Positions 60,566 through 64,000 of a stretch of DNA of 64,000 bases are shown here, one piece after another. Location: positions 51,869-115,868 of the forward strand of contig VBWE01000008.1 of NCBI GenBank assembly GCA_006218065.1. Direction: 5' to 3'. Made by a program: the position numbers and the translations under genes. Each line of letters starts with the position of its first letter. The first letter of the stretch is position 1. This DNA is from Bacteroidota bacterium (GTDB lineage: Bacteria > Bacteroidota > Bacteroidia > Palsa-965). The notes under the pieces were generated by a model. The model saw only the letters and a program-made list of their open reading frames with translations. It was not told where the DNA came from and ran no database searches.

Positions 60566-62272
60566 ATGGATAAGCTGAAACAGATTGTAAAAACCCCTTT
60601 GCTGCGTCTGCTGGTTGTGATCATGATGGGCGGCGGCATGCTCTGCTATTCGTACACCGACAATTATTTCGAGGTCTCCAAGAACCTTGATATTTTCGGA
60701 ACACTCTTCAAGCAGCTGAACACATCATACGTAGATGAAGTGAAACCGGGCGAGCTGATGAAAACAGGCATCGACGCGATGCTGGAATCACTCGATCCGT
60801 ACACGAACTATATTCCCGAAGAAGACATCGAGGATTTCCGCACGATGACTACCGGCCAGTACGGCGGAGTGGGTGCTACGGTCCGCCAGAAAGGTGATCA
60901 GGTGGTGATCTCTGAACCGTATAAAGGATTCCCCGCGCAGAAAAAAGACCTTCGCGCAGGCGACATCATCGTTGAAGTAAACGGTGTTCCCGCCAAGGGC
61001 AAAAAGATGGACGATATCAGCCGCATCCTGAAAGGCCAGGCCGGAACGCCCGTGAAGCTTACGCTGGAAAGACCCGGCGAAAAGAAACAGTTCGAAGTAA
61101 CGCTCATCCGCGAGGAGATCAAAGTGAAAAGTGTTCCTTACTTCGGCGTACTGGCGAACAATACCGGCTATATCAAGCTGAACAGCTTTACCGAACAGGC
61201 GGCCGAAGAAGTGCAGGCGGCGCTGGTCGATCTGAAAAAGAAAAACGTAAGCGCCGTTGTGTTCGACCTGCGCGGCAATCCCGGCGGACTGCTCCGCGAA
61301 GCGGTGAATATCGTAAACATGTTTGTCGACCGCGGGCAGCTGGTGGTCAGCACCAAGGGAAAAGTGAAGGAATGGGATCGCCAGCACAAAGCCGAAGCGC
61401 TGCCGGTTGACGTATCGATTCCCGTTGCCGTGCTCATCGACCGCGGTTCGGCGTCGGCATCGGAAATTGTTTCCGGCGCTTTGCAGGATCTCGACCGCGC
61501 GGTGATCGTGGGTCAGCGTTCGTACGGAAAAGGACTGGTGCAGCAAACCTTCCCGCTCACGTATAATTCACAGATGAAAGTAACTGTTGCGAAATATTAT
61601 ATCCCGAGCGGCCGCTGCATCCAGGCGCTTGATTATACGCACCGCAAGAACGACGGTACCGTGGGCAAAGTACCCGATTCGCTGATCACGGCGTATAAAA
61701 CAAAAGCAGGCCGCACGGTTTGGGACGGTCTCGGCATCATTCCCGACGTCAAAGTACCTGATGTAAAAATTCACGGCGTATCGATTTCGCTCAGCAACAA
61801 ATCGCTCATTTTTGATTTCGCCACGCAGTACCGGATCGATCACCCGACCATCGCGCCGGCCCGCGAATTCCACCTGACGGACAAGGACTACGAAAACTTC
61901 ATCGCTTTTTCGAAGGATAAAGACTATACGTACTCCACGAAAAGCGAAAAAGCGATGGACGATTTCAAAAAATACGCCGAGAAAGAAAAATACTTCGGTG
62001 ATGTGGAACAGGAATTCGAATCGCTCAAAAAGAAAATGGCCGACCGCAAAAAAGACGACCTGGTGACCTTCAAGACAGAAATCAAAAAACTGCTGGAGGA
62101 GGAAATCATCACCCGGTACTATTTTGCCGAAGGCCGCATCGAAGCTTCGCTCGTAGATGATCCCGACGTGCTGGAAGCTGTAAAAATCCTCGGCGACAGC
62201 AAACGCTACAAAGAAATCCTTTCCGACACCGGCAAAAAAGACAAGCCGAAACAGGACGATATAGACGAGTAA
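60566..62272 (+). CDS. S41 C-terminal processing protease
   Basis: A 568-residue periplasmic Ser-Lys protease. An N-terminal membrane anchor (LLVVIMMGGGMLCYSY) precedes a CTP-type helical region (LFKQLNTSYVDEVKPGEL), a PDZ domain (GVGATVRQKGDQVVISEPYK, AGDIIVEVNGVPAKGK) and the catalytic core (FDLRGNPGGLLREAVNI). The dyad is Ser297 in RGSASASEIVSG and Lys322 in RSYGKGLVQQTF, 25 residues apart as in CtpB and Prc. A C-terminal helical region of about 180 residues completes it. Confidence 0.93.
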   Translation: MDKLKQIVKTPLLRLLVVIMMGGGMLCYSYTDNYFEVSKNLDIFGTLFKQLNTSYVDEVKPGELMKTGIDAMLESLDPYTNYIPEEDIEDFRTMTTGQYGGVGATVRQKGDQVVISEPYKGFPAQKKDLRAGDIIVEVNGVPAKGKKMDDISRILKGQAGTPVKLTLERPGEKKQFEVTLIREEIKVKSVPYFGVLANNTGYIKLNSFTEQAAEEVQAALVDLKKKNVSAVVFDLRGNPGGLLREAVNIVNMFVDRGQLVVSTKGKVKEWDRQHKAEALPVDVSIPVAVLIDRGSASASEIVSGALQDLDRAVIVGQRSYGKGLVQQTFPLTYNSQMKVTVAKYYIPSGRCIQALDYTHRKNDGTVGKVPDSLITAYKTKAGRTVWDGLGIIPDVKVPDVKIHGVSISLSNKSLIFDFATQYRIDHPTIAPAREFHLTDKDYENFIAFSKDKDYTYSTKSEKAMDDFKKYAEKEKYFGDVEQEFESLKKKMADRKKDDLVTFKTEIKKLLEEEIITRYYFAEGRIEASLVDDPDVLEAVKILGDSKRYKEILSDTGKKDKPKQDDIDE

Positions 62273-62460
62273 TATTGCGTTATCCGGAGCAGTCCGCTTC
62301 GGATAAAACAATAGATTCCCCGCTTACCGTTCCCGGTTTTGGATGGCAGGCGGGGAATACTATTTTTGCGCGGTTCCCGGTTGCTAAAAAAAGCGCGGCA
62401 AAGCACAATAAACGGCCGGTTTAATCGTTACACTTCGCCTACACCAGAAAAACAAGCTTT

Positions 62461-64000
62461 GTGCGGATAAGCTTACCATTTAAGTACCACCGCTGGATTT
62501 ATCTTCTCTTTCTGCTGCTGCTTGCGGCAGGTCTGCCGCTTTCCAAATTTTTCCTGAGCGTTTCGCTTTTCGGCCTTGCCGGCAACTGGCTTTGGGAAAT
62601 GGACTTCGGTTACAAATGGGAGCGTTTCCGGAAAAACCCGGCGATACTCCTGCTCATGGCTTTTTTCCTGCTGCACGTGGTCGCCCTGCTTTATACGGAC
62701 AGCGCGAACATGAAAGAAGGCATGCGCGATCTGCGGATCAAACTTCCGTTGTTTCTTTTGCCTTTGCTTATCGGTACGAGCCGCTCGCTGGAACGAAAAG
62801 AATTTTACGCGGTGCTCGTCGTTTTTATCCTCGCCGTATTCGCCAGCAGCGTCAATACCGCGCTGCGCGCTGCCGGGCTGGTCGGGCACCAGGTGTACGA
62901 TCTGCGCGATGCGTCCACACAGGTTTCGCTGATCCGTCTCGGGCTCATGTCGGCGCTCTGCATTTTCATATCCGTTTATTTTATTTTCCGTGCGGGATGG
63001 CCTTTGTATGCCCGGCTTATGGCGGTACTGGTTTCGGCCTGGTTCGTGGCGTTTATGCTTTACATGCAGGCGCTCACCGGTATCGTGGTGCTGCTGATCG
63101 TTTCATTCCTGCTGATCTGCTCTTATGCCATCATCGCGAAAAACCGCAAACGTATCCTGCTGCTGCTTGTTCTTTTCCTCGGATTCGGCGGCGGTGTGAT
63201 CGCGTATGTGTACAACGTGTACAACACCTATTACAGGCAGGTTGAATTTCTCACCTGGTGGAAGCTGGAAACAAAAACGCCACGCGGCGGAACGTACATT
63301 CACTACCCGTACGATTTCATGCTTGAAAACGGGCACGAAGTCATGCTTTACGTTTGCTGGGAAGAACTGGAAGAAGCATGGGGAAAACGCAGCAAACTCC
63401 CGCTGTTTGTCGAAGGCGTAAAAAGAAACCAGCATGCATACGTACTGGTTCGTTACCTCGCATCACGCAACCTGCGCAAAGATGCCGACGGTGTGCGGGC
63501 CTTGCGTGACGATGAGATCCGCGCAATTGAAAACGGCGTAACCAATTACCGCTTTGCCGAAATGTCGGGCATGGAACGGCGCATTTACCAGGTCATCTGG
63601 GAAACCGATCACTACCTGCATTCCGCCGATCCCAGCGATCACTCTATTCCCATGCGCATGGAATTGTGGAAAGCCTCGCTCGCCATTATCGGGCAGAATC
63701 CCGTTTTCGGCGTGGGAACGGGAGACATGCCCGCCGCACTCGCCCGGCAGCACGAAGCGGCACATTCGAAACTGGCGAAAGAATGGCGGACGCTGCATCC
63801 GCATAACCAGTTTCTTTCACTCGCGATCCAGCTGGGCATTTTCGGCGCGGCCTTTTTCCTGTTCACGCTGATCTGGCCCGGCATCAAAGCCAAACGGTTC
63901 CGGAATTATTTTTATCTCGCCTTCTTTTTTATTCTCCTCGTCTCGTTCCTGAACGAAGACACTATCGAAACCCAGCAGGGCGTGATGTTCTACGCATTCT
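62461..64000 (+). CDS. O-antigen ligase family membrane protein (3' truncated)
   Basis: A continuous frame runs from a GTG at 62461 to the window edge without a stop, about 513 codons. It starts VRISLPFKYHRWIYLLFLLL and contains about ten membrane helices. A periplasmic loop of about 130 residues lies near the middle (EFLTWWKLETKTPRGGTYIH, then VRYLASRNLRKDADGVRALR). The Wzy_C-type core follows: MRMELWKASLAIIGQNPVFG, GTGD and HPHNQFLSLAIQLGIFG. Such proteins join O-antigen or other glycans to their acceptor. A later Met start cannot be excluded. Confidence 0.85.
   Translation, partial: MRISLPFKYHRWIYLLFLLLLAAGLPLSKFFLSVSLFGLAGNWLWEMDFGYKWERFRKNPAILLLMAFFLLHVVALLYTDSANMKEGMRDLRIKLPLFLLPLLIGTSRSLERKEFYAVLVVFILAVFASSVNTALRAAGLVGHQVYDLRDASTQVSLIRLGLMSALCIFISVYFIFRAGWPLYARLMAVLVSAWFVAFMLYMQALTGIVVLLIVSFLLICSYAIIAKNRKRILLLLVLFLGFGGGVIAYVYNVYNTYYRQVEFLTWWKLETKTPRGGTYIHYPYDFMLENGHEVMLYVCWEELEEAWGKRSKLPLFVEGVKRNQHAYVLVRYLASRNLRKDADGVRALRDDEIRAIENGVTNYRFAEMSGMERRIYQVIWETDHYLHSADPSDHSIPMRMELWKASLAIIGQNPVFGVGTGDMPAALARQHEAAHSKLAKEWRTLHPHNQFLSLAIQLGIFGAAFFLFTLIWPGIKAKRFRNYFYLAFFFILLVSFLNEDTIETQQGVMFYAF

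Noticed and set aside
62592..63245. 217-codon plus-strand frame in the O-antigen ligase region
   Set aside because: The frame beginning at 62461 encodes membrane helices and a Wzy_C-type core through to the window edge; this one is an out-of-frame shadow.

Overview
The window is a chromosomal segment from a member of the phylum Bacteroidota, at roughly 50% GC by eye. Evidence: nine genes carry type IX secretion (T9SS) C-terminal signals, there is a PorP/SprF protein next to an SprB-like giant, the SUF operon ends with a DUF2480 gene, the order DUF4271-hemD-rnpA-yidD-S41 protease is kept, AtpB has a long His-rich N-terminal extension, start codons mostly lack Shine-Dalgarno sequences, and several promoters fit the Bacteroidota pattern TTTG-N18-21-TAnnTTTG. 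No tRNA, rRNA, CRISPR array, transposase or prophage gene was seen, so this looks like core chromosome. A more precise lineage cannot be given.

Layout. 1-8 kb: the tail of an unidentified gene, the first member of a three-member helical-repeat paralog family (611-2158), a large secreted T9SS protein, a 32-residue membrane peptide with a degenerate receiver domain, gpsA and a polytopic membrane protein. 8-20 kb: a GH64-like glucanase without a visible signal peptide, then the minus-strand ATP synthase locus (bactofilin, AtpZ, three unrelated genes, a small membrane protein, atpB-E-F-H-A-G; atpD and atpC are absent). 20-30 kb: an aminopeptidase P, an alpha/beta hydrolase, two T9SS-type genes, a 42-residue membrane peptide beside a structured non-coding stretch, and a propeller-type sensor kinase with its LytTR regulator. 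30-34 kb: the second paralog, thiL and a secreted T9SS protein. 34-41 kb: the SUF iron-sulfur operon (sufA, B, C, D, S, E, T, DUF2480) behind a promoter overlapping a perfect inverted-repeat operator.

41-54 kb is surface- and secretion-oriented: PorP/SprF, an 11-repeat SprB-like protein with a type B sorting domain, the third paralog, a T9SS-exported lysyl-oxidase-like enzyme, two smaller T9SS proteins and an unidentified exported protein. 54-64 kb holds glutaryl-CoA dehydrogenase, a cupredoxin/YceI/DUF5777 cluster, DUF4271-hemD, rnpA-yidD, an S41 protease and an O-antigen ligase-like gene running off the end of the window.

The most distinctive features are (i) the three dispersed helical-repeat paralogs, (ii) the lysyl-oxidase-like protein that keeps both cofactor-forming residues and the His motif, and (iii) an unusually rich set of palindromic intergenic elements in several unrelated families, some sitting inside the atp and suf operons.
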